Assembly (NCBI RefSeq): GCF_001445655.1
Contig: NZ_LNBE01000002.1
Span: 992,001 to 1,056,000 of the forward strand
Direction of reading: 5' to 3'
DNA length: 64,000 nt
Origin: Streptomyces roseifaciens
GTDB lineage: Bacteria > Actinomycetota > Actinomycetes > Streptomycetales > Streptomycetaceae
Part shown: positions 24,398 to 35,100 of the stretch, in pieces
Position numbering within the stretch: position 1 is the first letter of the stretch
Layout of the letters: each line of letters begins with the position of its first letter
Notes under the pieces: generated by a model
Databases searched by the model: none
Told to the model about the DNA's origin: nothing
What the model saw: the letters and a program-made list of their open reading frames with translations, nothing else
Translations under genes and position numbers: made by a program

Positions 24398-26266
24398 ATG
24401 TCGATCTTCCCCTACCGGCAGTCCTTCGCCGGATCGTCCACCCCCGCCGACTGGAGGCTCGAAGGCTCGGCACGGATGACCGGACAGGGCTGGCTCAGCC
24501 TCACCCAGGCGCGGACCTTCCAGGCGGGTACCGCCCTCTTCGACGTCGCCTTCCCCAGCGACAGCGGGATCTCGGTGCAGTTCGACCTCGCGGCCTACGG
24601 GGGCAGCAACCCGCCCGCCGACGGGATGTCGTTCTTCCTGATCGACGGAAGTGCCCGGACCGAGCCGGGCGGTCCGGGCGGAGCCCTGGGCTACGCCTGC
24701 TACCACAAGGGGCAGGGGGATCAGGTGCCCGGCGTCACCAAGGGGTATGTGGGCATCGGCATCGATCAGTACGGTTCGTTCTCCAACCCTCAGCAGGCCG
24801 GCAACGGCGGCCCGGGACAGCAGCCCGACCACGCCGTCCTCCGCGGCTCGGGGAACGGTTATGACGGCTACCAGTACCTCAGCGGCGCCGCTCTGCCGAC
24901 GCTCAGCCTCACCCGTGAGTCCCCCACCCGCGTCCTCCTGTCGATCATCTCCAACAAGGTGACGGTCGCGGTCCGTCAGGGCGAGAACTGGCAGCCCCTG
25001 ATCGAGGATTACGATCTCTCCACGGCCGGCGGGCAGGCCCCGCTCCCCGAGACGCTGAAGCTCGGCCTGTCGGCCGCGACCGGCGCGAACACCAACGACT
25101 ACGAGATCCGCGACCTCGAAGTCACCCTCCCGGCCGACATGCCGCTGCACCTGACCGGCCCCCGGACGCTGCAAGCCGGATCGCCGATCGGCTACACGGT
25201 CAAGGTCCGGAACAACGGCCCCAACGCCTCCCCCGACGCCAAGGTCCACGGCAAGATCCCCAGCGAAGTCACCGGCGCGTCCCTCGGGGAACTCGTCCTC
25301 ACCGGCGGCGCGACCGCCGGCCAGGGGGGCATCGACGACGGCACCTACACCCAGCTGCTGACCCTACCGGTCGGCAGTTCGGCCACCATTCCCCTGAACG
25401 GTACCGTCCGGGAGGGTACTTCCGGCGACATCACCTGCGACGGCACGATCACCTCCGACATCGTCGCCAACACCTCCTCCCATTCCTCCGATTCCGTCAC
25501 CACCACCGTGACGGCGCCCCCGGCCCAGGCCGATGTGCCGCTCACCATGTCCGGCCCGGCGAACGCCGACGCGGGAACGCCGATCACGTACCGGATGACG
25601 GTCGTGAACAACGGCCCGTCGGCCGTCCCGGAAGCCGAGCTCACCGGCGCCACCCAGCAGCTCACGGGCGTCGTCCTGGACGCATCCCGGGTGTCGGGCG
25701 GAGTCGTCGCCGAGCAGGGGACGGTGACGGACGGCACGTTCACCCAGCCCTTCTCGGCCTTCCCCAAGGGGGGCACGGCCACCGTGTTGCTCACCGGCAC
25801 CATCGACCCGAGCCACACCGGCAGCATCACCGCCACTTCCGCGATCGACACCGGGAACGTCACCAACACCTCGCCCGACAAGAAGGGTTCCGTCACCACC
25901 CAGGTCGGGCCCGCCCAGGTCGAGACCAGGTACACCAAGTCCGGCCCCAACCAGCAGAGCTGGCCCCCGGACTGGCAGGGCTACGTCTGGACGTACAACT
26001 TCACCCTGCAGGCGACCCGGAACCGGATCTGCGAGTGGACCTTGCAGTTCGACGTCACCACCCCGGGCAGCATCTTCAACAAGGGCGGCAACCCGGACCA
26101 CTGGTACACCGTGACGGGCGACGGCTCCGACGGCACCATCGCCATCCAGCCCCCCAGGACAGGCCACTGCATCGAGCCCGACTCCCAGCTCACCGTGACC
26201 GTATGGGTGTTCAACCCCGAGCGGACCGACGGAGTCATCACCAACATCCGCTGCTACGCCAGCTGA
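24398..26266 (+). CDS. Multidomain lectin-like protein without a signal peptide
   Basis: A 622-residue protein. Residues 1-245 resemble an L-type (legume-like) lectin sandwich: MSIFPYRQSFAGSSTPADW, GISVQFDLAAYGGSNPPADG, MSFFLIDGSARTEPGG, VGIGIDQYGSFSN. Residues about 250-365 and 380-500 are two DUF11/Ig-like repeats (AGSPIGYTVKVRNNGPNASP; AGTPITYRMTVVNNGPSAVP). A C-terminal beta domain of about 115 residues carries CEWTLQFDVTTPG and Cys pairs. ATG 24398 has GGAGG 8 bases upstream, so the start is firm, yet no signal peptide is present. The export route is unknown. It is divergent from the NACHT gene. Confidence 0.78.
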   Translation: MSIFPYRQSFAGSSTPADWRLEGSARMTGQGWLSLTQARTFQAGTALFDVAFPSDSGISVQFDLAAYGGSNPPADGMSFFLIDGSARTEPGGPGGALGYACYHKGQGDQVPGVTKGYVGIGIDQYGSFSNPQQAGNGGPGQQPDHAVLRGSGNGYDGYQYLSGAALPTLSLTRESPTRVLLSIISNKVTVAVRQGENWQPLIEDYDLSTAGGQAPLPETLKLGLSAATGANTNDYEIRDLEVTLPADMPLHLTGPRTLQAGSPIGYTVKVRNNGPNASPDAKVHGKIPSEVTGASLGELVLTGGATAGQGGIDDGTYTQLLTLPVGSSATIPLNGTVREGTSGDITCDGTITSDIVANTSSHSSDSVTTTVTAPPAQADVPLTMSGPANADAGTPITYRMTVVNNGPSAVPEAELTGATQQLTGVVLDASRVSGGVVAEQGTVTDGTFTQPFSAFPKGGTATVLLTGTIDPSHTGSITATSAIDTGNVTNTSPDKKGSVTTQVGPAQVETRYTKSGPNQQSWPPDWQGYVWTYNFTLQATRNRICEWTLQFDVTTPGSIFNKGGNPDHWYTVTGDGSDGTIAIQPPRTGHCIEPDSQLTVTVWVFNPERTDGVITNIRCYAS

Positions 26267-26347
26267 CCGCATCCAGCCGGCCGCACGGCCCGCGTACCCG
26301 GCCGTACCCGGACTGCGGCCGGTGCAGCCGCGGGACGACGTGAGCGT

Positions 26348-26374
26348 GACCGCCGCCTCACAGAGGCGGCGGTC
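26348..26374. terminator. Bidirectional terminator between convergent genes
   Basis: GACCGCCGCCTC (26348-26359) and GAGGCGGCGGTC (26363-26374) form a perfect 12-bp stem with the loop ACA, between the lectin-like gene and the cupin-like gene. It also marks the left edge of the biosynthetic locus. Confidence 0.75.
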
Positions 26375-26467
26375 TCCTCGTCCGACCCAGCAGCGTCCGC
26401 ACCCTCTCGGCGTCAATGTCCAGCAAGAGCGTAGGAACATGGGACTCGGTCCTTGCAAGCGCGGGCG

Positions 26468-27250
26468 TCATCTCATGCCGGACGTCCCCCTGACCGACTG
26501 AGGGCTGATGATGTCGGCGCACGTGGTCGCCGGGCTCTTGTCCTTGGCGAGGAAGATGGTCTGCGCCATCATCCGGTACCCCGACATTCCCTCGCGCAGC
26601 GTCTCGATGGATTCCTCCGGGTGCACCGAGTCGATCACCGCGTTCGGTCCTACCGCGTTGAACTGGTGTGACACTCCGCGCGGGATCTGCATGTCCACCC
26701 AGGAGTTCGGCGGCACGATCACATTGTGCCGGTCCCGGTGCACTCCGGTGGGGGTGCCGGGCAGCACGTCGGTGAACGTGCTCAGCGGACCGGTCCAGCC
26801 CTCGGCTGCCGGGCGCACCGTGATCGGGGACAGGCTGGAGACCCGGATCGTGGTCTCCGGCCCCGTCATCATGCGGACGAACCGCAGCCCGGTGTGCAGG
26901 TGCATGCGCGAGCATATGTCGCGTTCGGTGGTGTCGTAGAAGTCCATCAGATATCGGTCGGCGAAGAAGCCCTCGAAGGGGGGCTCCAGCATGAAGACGT
27001 CGCCTTCCTCGAACTCCTGCGCCCGCTTGAGCGCACCGGCCGGGGTCGGGCTCTTCTCCTCCGTGCGGTGCGCCGCCCGGACCAGACCGGCAAGGGCGTC
27101 GACCACGGCCAGGGCGACGTCCGGTGGCAGCTGCACCACCGGAGTCAGCTGGTTCCTGCCGGGGTCCTGGTGCCGCTGGACGTCGAGGGTCTCGTCCTCG
27201 TGGTCGGGGGACTGCTTCATGCGTCCGGTCGTTTCGGTGCTGTGTGTCAT
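26468..27250 (-). CDS. Cupin-like protein at the end of the NRPS operon
   Basis: A 260-residue protein with two cupin-like motifs: RMHLHTGLRFVRMMTGPETT (motif 1, HxH-like) and VPPNSWVDMQIPRGVSHQFN (motif 2, PxGxxH...N). It could be a metal-dependent oxygenase or isomerase, or a binding protein without catalysis. Its ATG overlaps the stop of the upstream ligase gene (ATGA), so it is translated with the NRPS operon and probably tailors the peptide or a precursor. No closer homologue can be named from the sequence. Confidence 0.66.
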   Translation of the reverse strand: MTHSTETTGRMKQSPDHEDETLDVQRHQDPGRNQLTPVVQLPPDVALAVVDALAGLVRAAHRTEEKSPTPAGALKRAQEFEEGDVFMLEPPFEGFFADRYLMDFYDTTERDICSRMHLHTGLRFVRMMTGPETTIRVSSLSPITVRPAAEGWTGPLSTFTDVLPGTPTGVHRDRHNVIVPPNSWVDMQIPRGVSHQFNAVGPNAVIDSVHPEESIETLREGMSGYRMMAQTIFLAKDKSPATTCADIISPQSVRGTSGMR

Positions 27251-29106
27251 TCAGTCGCTCCAGCGTGCTCGGTCGGTCCGGAATCCGGCTTTCGTGCCCA
27301 CAGCACGCCGCCCAGGTCGTGTCGCCCGGCGCGCAGTACCGAGCACCCCGTGGCCGGGAATCCCCGGTCGCGCAGCCGGGCCAGCCACGTCCAGCGATCC
27401 GTACCGCCACCCCCGGTGGAACCGTCCAGAAAGGACAGCAGCGGGCCCAGCGGCCACACCGGGCCGTCGGCCGCGGGCCCGTGCGGGAGCACGAGCAGCG
27501 AGCCGCCCCCGAAGTGGGCCTCGGTGCCCAGCGGCACGGGTGGTCCCTCGAATCCGTGGCGGGCCGCCACGTCCGCGGTCAGTTCTGCGTGCACTGCCAG
27601 GGGCCACTCGGTGAGGAGTGTCCTGTGCCAGCGGGCCTTGGCCCGGGACAGTTCCGCATCGTCCTCGTCGTGCCAGTGCTCCCGCATGAAGTCGAGGGCG
27701 CCGAAGACGACTTCGCCGTCCGCCCCTGGGCGGCGGTCCCCCGTGCACGCGGCAAGCGCGCGCAGGCCGGAGTGGTCGGCTCCTTTGTGCAGCAGGTCGT
27801 GCGCGGTGGCCGCGGCGTGGCGCAGCAGTCGTTCGTATCGTGCGGGAGCCAGGCGGCGCGCGGCGAGGCCCCGGCTCATCGCCGTGCGCCGGGGCTTGCC
27901 GGTGGGAGTCGCCAGGAACCCACCGAACTGGATCGCCGAGGGCCGCAGCGGTGCCCGTTCGTACAGGTCGCGCACGGCGGAGACCGGCTGTTCCGTGGCG
28001 ACCAGGCCGATGTCCTGGCCGAGCGTGGGTTCGTCCACCGCGACTGCTGCGAACCGGCCGGACAGACCGGCCTCGCGCCAGCCGTGCTCGAGGTCGAGTG
28101 GGTAGTACTTCTCCCCGCCCCGGTTGATCCGCTCCCCGGCGCGGCCCCGGAGGACCAGCAGGCCGTCCCGCAGTTCGCCCAGGTCGCCGGTGCGCAGCCA
28201 GCCGTCGTCGGTGACCGCGGCCGCCGTGGTGCGGCTGTCCTGCCAGTAGCCGGTCATCAGGTCCGGCGTTCTGATCCAGACTTCGCCGGACTCCAGCCGC
28301 AGTTCGGTGCCGGGCAGCGGTGCCCCGACCGGGGGCGTGTGCTCCAGGTACTGGTCGCGGAACCCGGCGTCGTCGAGCCGGGGCATGGTGAAGCTGAAGT
28401 TGACCGCCTCGGTCAGGCCGTAGCCCTGCCGCAGGCGCGGGCCGTAGCGGCGGTGGAACCGGCGGGCGAGATCGCTGGTCAGCGGGGCGGCCGCGGTGAT
28501 CAGGTATTCCAGGCCGTCCGGCCAGTCGGGGCCGGCCTCCAGCAGGTCCGCCAGCAGGGCGGGCACGATCGAGGCGGTCCGGGCCCCGCCGGCGTCCAGC
28601 GCCGCGAAGTATCCGGCCGGGTCGAAGGCGGCCTGCAGGGTCAGCGGCGTGCCGGTGAGGTGGGTGCCGAGCAGCGACATGACCAGCGCGTTGCAGTGGT
28701 ACAGCGGAAGGCAGGTCCCGTGGGGGCGCTCCGGTGTCAGTCCGTGCAGTGCCGCGGTCTTGGCGGCGTTGCCCAGGACGGCCCGCCGGCTGAGCATGAC
28801 CCCTTTCTGCGGGCCGGTGGAGCCCGAGGTGAACATGATGAAGGCCAGGTCGTCCGGGGCCGTGTGGACGTCGGGCAGGCCGGTGCGGTGCAGCCCGTGG
28901 AGGTCCACCAGAGCCGCCGCGGAGACGCGCTCGGCGATGCCCGCGACGGCCCGGTCGGTGGTGCGGGGGTGCAGGGGGACCGCGACGAGGCGCAGGTCGA
29001 AGCAGGCGAGCAGCACGTCCGCCAGTTCGCGGCCGTTGGGCAGCCGGATCACCACCCGGGCGCCTGCGGGCAGTCCGGCGAGGGCGCCGGAATCGGTGCG
29101 GATCAA
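27247..29106 (-). CDS. AMP-forming acyl/aminoacyl ligase with an extra C-terminal domain
   Basis: A 619-residue protein starting at TTG 29106, which overlaps the NRPS stop (TTGA) and is preceded by a near-perfect GAGGAGG six bases away. Residues 1-400 are an ANL-family adenylation domain lacking the usual first 100 residues: [61 protein letters not shown]. About 215 residues follow ([19 protein letters not shown] ... [13 protein letters not shown] ... [10 protein letters not shown]) that faintly recall the end of a class I methyltransferase fold. The substrate is unknown. It may activate a tailoring acid or release or load an intermediate. Confidence 0.75.
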   Translation of the reverse strand: MIRTDSGALAGLPAGARVVIRLPNGRELADVLLACFDLRLVAVPLHPRTTDRAVAGIAERVSAAALVDLHGLHRTGLPDVHTAPDDLAFIMFTSGSTGPQKGVMLSRRAVLGNAAKTAALHGLTPERPHGTCLPLYHCNALVMSLLGTHLTGTPLTLQAAFDPAGYFAALDAGGARTASIVPALLADLLEAGPDWPDGLEYLITAAAPLTSDLARRFHRRYGPRLRQGYGLTEAVNFSFTMPRLDDAGFRDQYLEHTPPVGAPLPGTELRLESGEVWIRTPDLMTGYWQDSRTTAAAVTDDGWLRTGDLGELRDGLLVLRGRAGERINRGGEKYYPLDLEHGWREAGLSGRFAAVAVDEPTLGQDIGLVATEQPVSAVRDLYERAPLRPSAIQFGGFLATPTGKPRRTAMSRGLAARRLAPARYERLLRHAAATAHDLLHKGADHSGLRALAACTGDRRPGADGEVVFGALDFMREHWHDEDDAELSRAKARWHRTLLTEWPLAVHAELTADVAARHGFEGPPVPLGTEAHFGGGSLLVLPHGPAADGPVWPLGPLLSFLDGSTGGGGTDRWTWLARLRDRGFPATGCSVLRAGRHDLGGVLWARKPDSGPTEHAGATE

Positions 29107-32100
29107 CGCTGCCTCCTCAGCAGGTCGCGGAGCTGGATCCCGACTTCGTGCACGTGCTGCGGCTGCATCGCCCGGTAGTGGCGCGCGGTGACGTGCCCGA
29201 CGGTCAGGTCGCCACCGACATGGGGCCGCCACAGTTCGTGATTCGGGACGGGGCGCGGACCGTCCCCCGTCGCTTCGATGTAGGTGGCGTCGCCGGGGTA
29301 GTGCGGGGGCCGGTAGGCCCGCGCGAGCTTGTCGTGGTGGCGCGACACCGCGATGACACGGCGGATGTCGTCCTCGGTGAACCGGGCGAACACGCTTCCT
29401 TCCCGGCGCAGCAGGGCCGAGACGGTGGCGAAGTCCAGGCCCGTCGCGGCCCAGCGTTCGTCGTCCAGGCCCGCGGCCGTCAGCAGCACCCGGTGGATGC
29501 GCTGGTCGTTGATGGGCTCTTCCGGTGCGGCCGCGGCGTCGGCGGTCGTGTCCACCAGGCACAGCGAGCCGGCCGGCTCGCCGAGCTCGTGCAGCCGGAC
29601 CGCCATCGCGTAGGCCACCAGCCCGCCGAAGGACCAGCCGACGAGGTGGTACGGGCCGTGGGGGCGGACCGAACGCATCAGGTCCACATAGCGCTCGGCC
29701 ATCGCTTCGACGCTGCCGGGCAGGTCGCTCACCCCGCCGGGCCCCTCGGCCTGGATGCCGTACACCGGGTGGTCCCGGTCGATGTGCCGCAGCAGCCCCG
29801 CGTACAGCCAGCTGATCCCGCTGAGCGGGGGCGCGCAGAACACCGGCGCCGCCGGCCCGCCCGTGCGGAACGGTACGAGGTGCGTGGGTCCGTTCTCCGG
29901 CGACGCCCGGTTCAGGAGACGGGTCAACGCGGCGGGGGTGGCCGCCTCGAAGACGTTCCGGATCGTCGGTTCCAGCCCGAGTACGGCCCGTACCCGGTCG
30001 GTCAGCCGCGCCGCGAGGAGCGAGTGTCCGCCCAGTTCGAAGAAGTTGTCGCCGGGACCGACCCGGGGCAGGTCCAGCACGTCGGCGAAGAGTCCGCACA
30101 TGAAGTGCTCGTTCAGGTTCTCCGGAGGCGCCGGGTCTCCTGCGGGGGCCCAGTCCGGTTCGGGCAGCCGGTCGCGCAGCAGCTTTCCGTTGGGGCTGAG
30201 GGGGAGCTCGTCCAGCCCGAGCAGGCGGGCGGGCAGCATGTAGTCCGGCAGGTGCGCGGCCAGGTGCGCGCGCACGGAGCGCAGGTCGGCACCGGCGGGG
30301 ACGACGTAGCCGACCAGGCGGCGGTCGTCGGCCTTCCGGTCGTGTACGGCCACCGCGGCCGCGTCGACGTCCTCGTGGCGGGCGAGCACGGCCTCGATCT
30401 CGCCGAGCTCGACGCGATGGCCGCGGATCTTCACCTGATCGTCGGTCCGGCCGTGGAAGCGCAGTACCCCGTCGAAGGTCCACGACGCGAGGTCGCCGGT
30501 GCGGTACATCCGGTGCCCCTCCGGTCCGAAGGGGTCCGGGACGAACCGGGTCGCGGTCAGCCCCGGCCGGTGCAGGTACCCCGTCGCCACGCCGGCGCCG
30601 GCCAGGTAGAGCTCGCCGGTCACGCCCGGGGGCACCGGCTGCAGCCGGGCGTCGAGGACGTAGCACCGGGTGTTCCACAGGGGACGCCCGAGCGGCACCG
30701 TGGCGCCCGCCGCGCGGCCGACCGGGTGGGTGGTCGACCAGACGGTCGTCTCCGTCGGGCCGTAGCAGGCCAGCAGCGACGCCGTGCGGCCGGACAGCGC
30801 CCCGGCCAGCTCCGCGGGTACCGCTTCGCCGCCGATGACCGCGCGGACGTGGCGCAGCCGCTCCGGCCGCCGGGCCACGAGGGCCTGCCACAGCGACGGC
30901 GTCGCCTGCATCACGGTGACCCCGTGCCGGTCGAGCAGCGCGGACAGTTCGTCGGGCTCGCGCAGCGCGCCCTGGCCGGCGAGCACCATCGTGGCGCCGG
31001 TGACCAGGGGCAGCCACAGCTCGGGCTGGGACATGTCGAAGCCCGCGGGCGCGGCGGCCAGGACCCGGTCGGCCGCACCGACCGCCAGCTGCTCGCGCAG
31101 CGCGAGCACCAGGTTCGTCAGCGCGCTGTGGGGCACGACGACGCCCTTCGGCCGCCCGGTGGAGCCCGAGGTGTACATCACGTACGCCGTGTTCTGCGGC
31201 ACGACCGCCGGTTCCGGGGCTCCGGCGGTGACGGTGAGCCCGTCGTCGTGGCGCACCACCAGCAAGGGGCGGGCGTCCGCCAGCAGCGCCGCCTTCCGCT
31301 GCGGTGGCAGCGCGGGGTCGACGGGCAGCCAGGCGGCACCGACCGACTGGACCGCGAGCAGCGCGGCGGGCAGGTCGGCGTCGCGCCTCAGCTCCAGTGC
31401 GATCAGACTGCCCGGACCGGCTCCGCGGGCCCTCAGCTCCGCCGCGATCAGGGCCACCCGCTCGGACAGTTCCCGGTAGGTGCGCACGGTGTCCCCGTGC
31501 CGTACGGCCGGTGCGTCGGGAACGCGGAGCACCTGGGCCGCGAACAGTTCGGCCACGGTGCTCCCGGGCACGTCGTGGGCAGTGGCGTTCCAGCGGACGG
31601 TCATCTGCTCCCGCTCGCCGGCGACGAGGACCGGGAGGTCGGCGATCGGGCGGTCGGGCTCCGCCACCGCCGCCCGCAGCAGCCGTTCCAGCCGTGCGAG
31701 CAGCAGACGGGCGGAGGCGGGGGTGAACAGTTCGGTGTCGTACTCCAGCTCGCCCTCGACGCCGGCTTCCGCACCGTGGTCGCCGTGGCGCGGGCGCAGG
31801 CTCCACAGCAGGTCCATGCGGGAGGCGCCGCCGGGCGCGGCGACCGGCTCGACGCGCAGCCCCGGCAGGTCGAACACGGCGGGCGGCGTGTCCTGGAAGG
31901 CCAGCATCACCTGGAAGACGGGGTGGCAGGCCAGCGAGCGCGGCGGGTTGACCGCCTCGACCACCGCCTCGAACGGCACTTCCTGATGGGCGAAGGCGTC
32001 GAGATCGGTGGCCCGGACCCGCTCCAGCAGTTCGGCGAACGTCGGCGTCCCGCCGAGGTCGGTGCGCAGCACCACCGTGTTGACGAAGCAGCCGACGGTC

Positions 32101-35100
32101 TCGTGCAGCGCCTCGTCGTGCCGCCCGGCAACCGGTGTGCCGATGGGGATGTCCGCACCGGCGCCGAGCCGTGACAGCAGCGCGGCGATCGCAGCGTGCA
32201 TCACCATGAACAAGCTGGTGCCGGTGGACCGTGCGAGCCGGCCCAGCCGCGCGTGCAGGCCGGCGTCCAGGGTGAAGCCGACGGTCTCCCCGCGGTGCGC
32301 GGACACCTGGGGCCTGGCGTGGTCGAACGGCAGCGAGAGCGCCTCCGGGGCGCCGCGCAGCGTCTCCTTCCAGTAGGCGATGCCGGCGCCGAGGTCGGTG
32401 CCGTGCTGCCAGAGGGCGTAGTCCGCGTACTGCACGGGGCGGCCGGTCCACCGTGGCACCCCGCCCGCGACGCGTGCCCGGTACGCGGTCGACAGGTCGC
32501 GGGCCAGCGGAGCCAGTGACCAGCCGTCGGCGGCGATGTGGTGCAGGAGGATCAGCAACGCGTACTGCTCGGGTGCGGTCTCGAAGAGCACGGCCCGGAC
32601 CGGGAGTTCGCCGCCGAGGTCGAAGACGTGCGCCGCCGCTTCGGCGAGCAGGCCGGGCAACTCGGCCTCCGACGTGGTCACCACCTCGAACGGCAGCTCC
32701 TCCGCGCTGCCGATGCGCTGGTGCGGCTCGCCGCCGATCTCGGTGATGGTGGTGCGCAGGCTCTCGTGGCGGACGAGCACGTCGCCGAGGGCCGCGCGCA
32801 GGTGCCCGGCTGCCAAGGGGCCGCTCAGCCGGACGGCGAAGGACATGTTGTAGACCGAGTTGGGGCCGGCGAACCGGCTGAAGAACCACAGCCGGCGCTG
32901 TGCGGGGGAGAGCGGGATCCGTTCCGGCCGCGCGGCCGTGGCGAACCCGGCACGCGGGGTGCCGGCCGGCTCCGGCAGGCGCTTCGCCAGGTCGGCGACG
33001 ACCGGGGCGTCGAAGAGGGTACGGATGCTCAGCTCGGAGCCGGTCTCCGCCCGTACGCGGTTGATCAGGCGGGTGGCCAGCAGCGAATGCCCGCCCAGAT
33101 CGAAGAAGCTGTCCTCCGCGCCGACCTCGGGGACCCCCAGCGTCTCGGCGAACAGCGCGCACAGGAGCCGTTCCCGCTCGGTCGCCGGCGGGCGGCTCAC
33201 CCGCACCGCGGACTCCGGTCGCGGCAGGGCCCTGCGGTCCAGCTTGCCGTTGCCGGTCAGCGGGATCTCGTCGACCGGCAGGATGAACGCGGGCACCATG
33301 TGCGCGGGCAGGACCGTCCGGGCGTACTCGCGCAGCTCGGCGGGTGCCGGCTCCCCCTTCGTCACGGCGTAGCAGAGAAGTCGGCCGCCGTCGGCATCCG
33401 CGTCCGCGAGCACCACGGCGCGGTCCACGGCGGGGTGCCGTTCGAGGACGCGCTCGACCTCCCCGGGCTCGATCCGGTAACCGCGGATCTTCACCTGGTG
33501 ATCCGTCCGGCCCAGGTACTCCAGCGTGCCGTCGGCCCGGCGCCGCGCGAGGTCCCCGGAGCGGTACATGCGGGCACCGGGCGCGCCGAAGGGGTCGGCG
33601 ACGAAACGGCTCGCGGTGAGCCCGGGGCGTCCCAGGTACCCTCGCGCCACCCCGGGGCCGGCCACGTAGATCTCACCGGGGCAGTCCGGCGGGACCGGCC
33701 GCAGCGCGTGGTCCAGCAGGTGCAGCCGCAGGTCGGGCAGCGCGGTGCCGATGACACCGGCGGTCTCGTCGGGGTCGGTCAGCTCGGCGTAGGTCGTGTG
33801 CACGGTGGTCTCGGTGATCCCGTACATGTTGACGAGCCTCGGCCGGCCGGGGCCGTGCCAGGAGCGGATGCGCGTGGGTTCCAGCGCCTCACCGGCGAAC
33901 ACGACGACCCGCAGCGCGGGCAGCGCGCCCGGCTCCGCTTCCGCTTCGGCCTGCATGAGCTGGTAGAACGCCGAGGGGGTTTGGCTCAGTGCGGTGACCT
34001 GCTCCCGGGCGAGCAGGGCCAGGAGCTCCCGGGGCGACTTGGCGACGTCGTCCGGCACCACGACCAGGCGGCCACCGCGGCCCAGCGCCGTCCACAGCTC
34101 CCACACCGAGACGTCGAAGGCGTAGGAGTGGAACAGCGTGTGCACGTCGTCGTCACCGAAACCGAACCGGGCGTCGGTGACCGCGAGCAGCCGCCCGACG
34201 TTGTGGTGGGACACCACGACGCCCTTGGGCGCTCCGGTGGAGCCCGAGGTGTAGATCGCGTAGGCGACGCTGTCGGGGTCCACGGCCAGGCCGAGGTCGT
34301 CCGACGGGTAGTCGGCGGCCGGATCGGTGCCGTCGAGCACGATCTGCGCATCCGGCACCGCGAGCGGCCCGGAGGTCACCACGAGCACGGGAGCGGCGTC
34401 GGCCAGCACCTGCCGCACCCGCTCCTCCGGGTGGGACGGGTCCAGAGGGAGGTAGCCGGCTCCCGACTTCAGCACGGCCAGCACCGCTACCACGAGGTCC
34501 GTGGAACGTCCGAGGACCAGGGCCACCAGGCGTTCGGGTCCGGCCCCGTGCGCGACGAGGAGCCGCGCCAGACGGTTCGCCCGCGCGTTGAGCTCCCCGT
34601 ACGACAGGGTGGTGTCCCCGCAGGTGAGGGCGGGGGCCGCCGGCCGGCGGCGCACCTGCTCCTCGAACAGCGCGGGCAGGGCGACCGGGGCCGTCTGCAC
34701 GACGGTGTCCGCCGATGTCTCCTGTTCGTCCGGGAGCAGCAGACCGAGCTGCCCCAGCCGCGCCTCCGGATGCGCGGTGATCCGCTGGAGCAGCGCGCCG
34801 AGGCGATCGAGCAGGCGGTGGGCTCCCTCCTCGTCGAGCAGGTCGGCGCTGTGGTCGAGGCGGAGCCGCAGGCGGTCGCGGCCCGGCATGGCGATCAGCG
34901 TCAGGGGGTAGTGCGTGCCGTCCCGGCCCTGGACGTCCCGCAGTTCGAGACCGGGCACGAGACCGCGCAGCGCGTCCTCGTCGATCGGGTAGTTCTCGAA
35001 GACCACGACGGTGTCGAAGAGTTCGGCGTGCCCTGCGATCGACTGCAGCCGTGTCAGGTCGGCGTGCTGGTGGTCCAGCATGGACGATTGCTGGGTGCGC

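Noticed and set aside
21905..25249. An 1114-codon minus-strand frame across the NACHT and lectin-like genes
   Set aside because: It spans two divergent real genes in a different frame, with Arg-rich content and no family signal.
29107..33162. A long upstream extension of the AMP-ligase reading frame into the NRPS region
   Set aside because: The extended part is Arg/Pro-rich. The ligase starts at TTG 29106, fixed by the strong ribosome site and the overlap with the NRPS stop.
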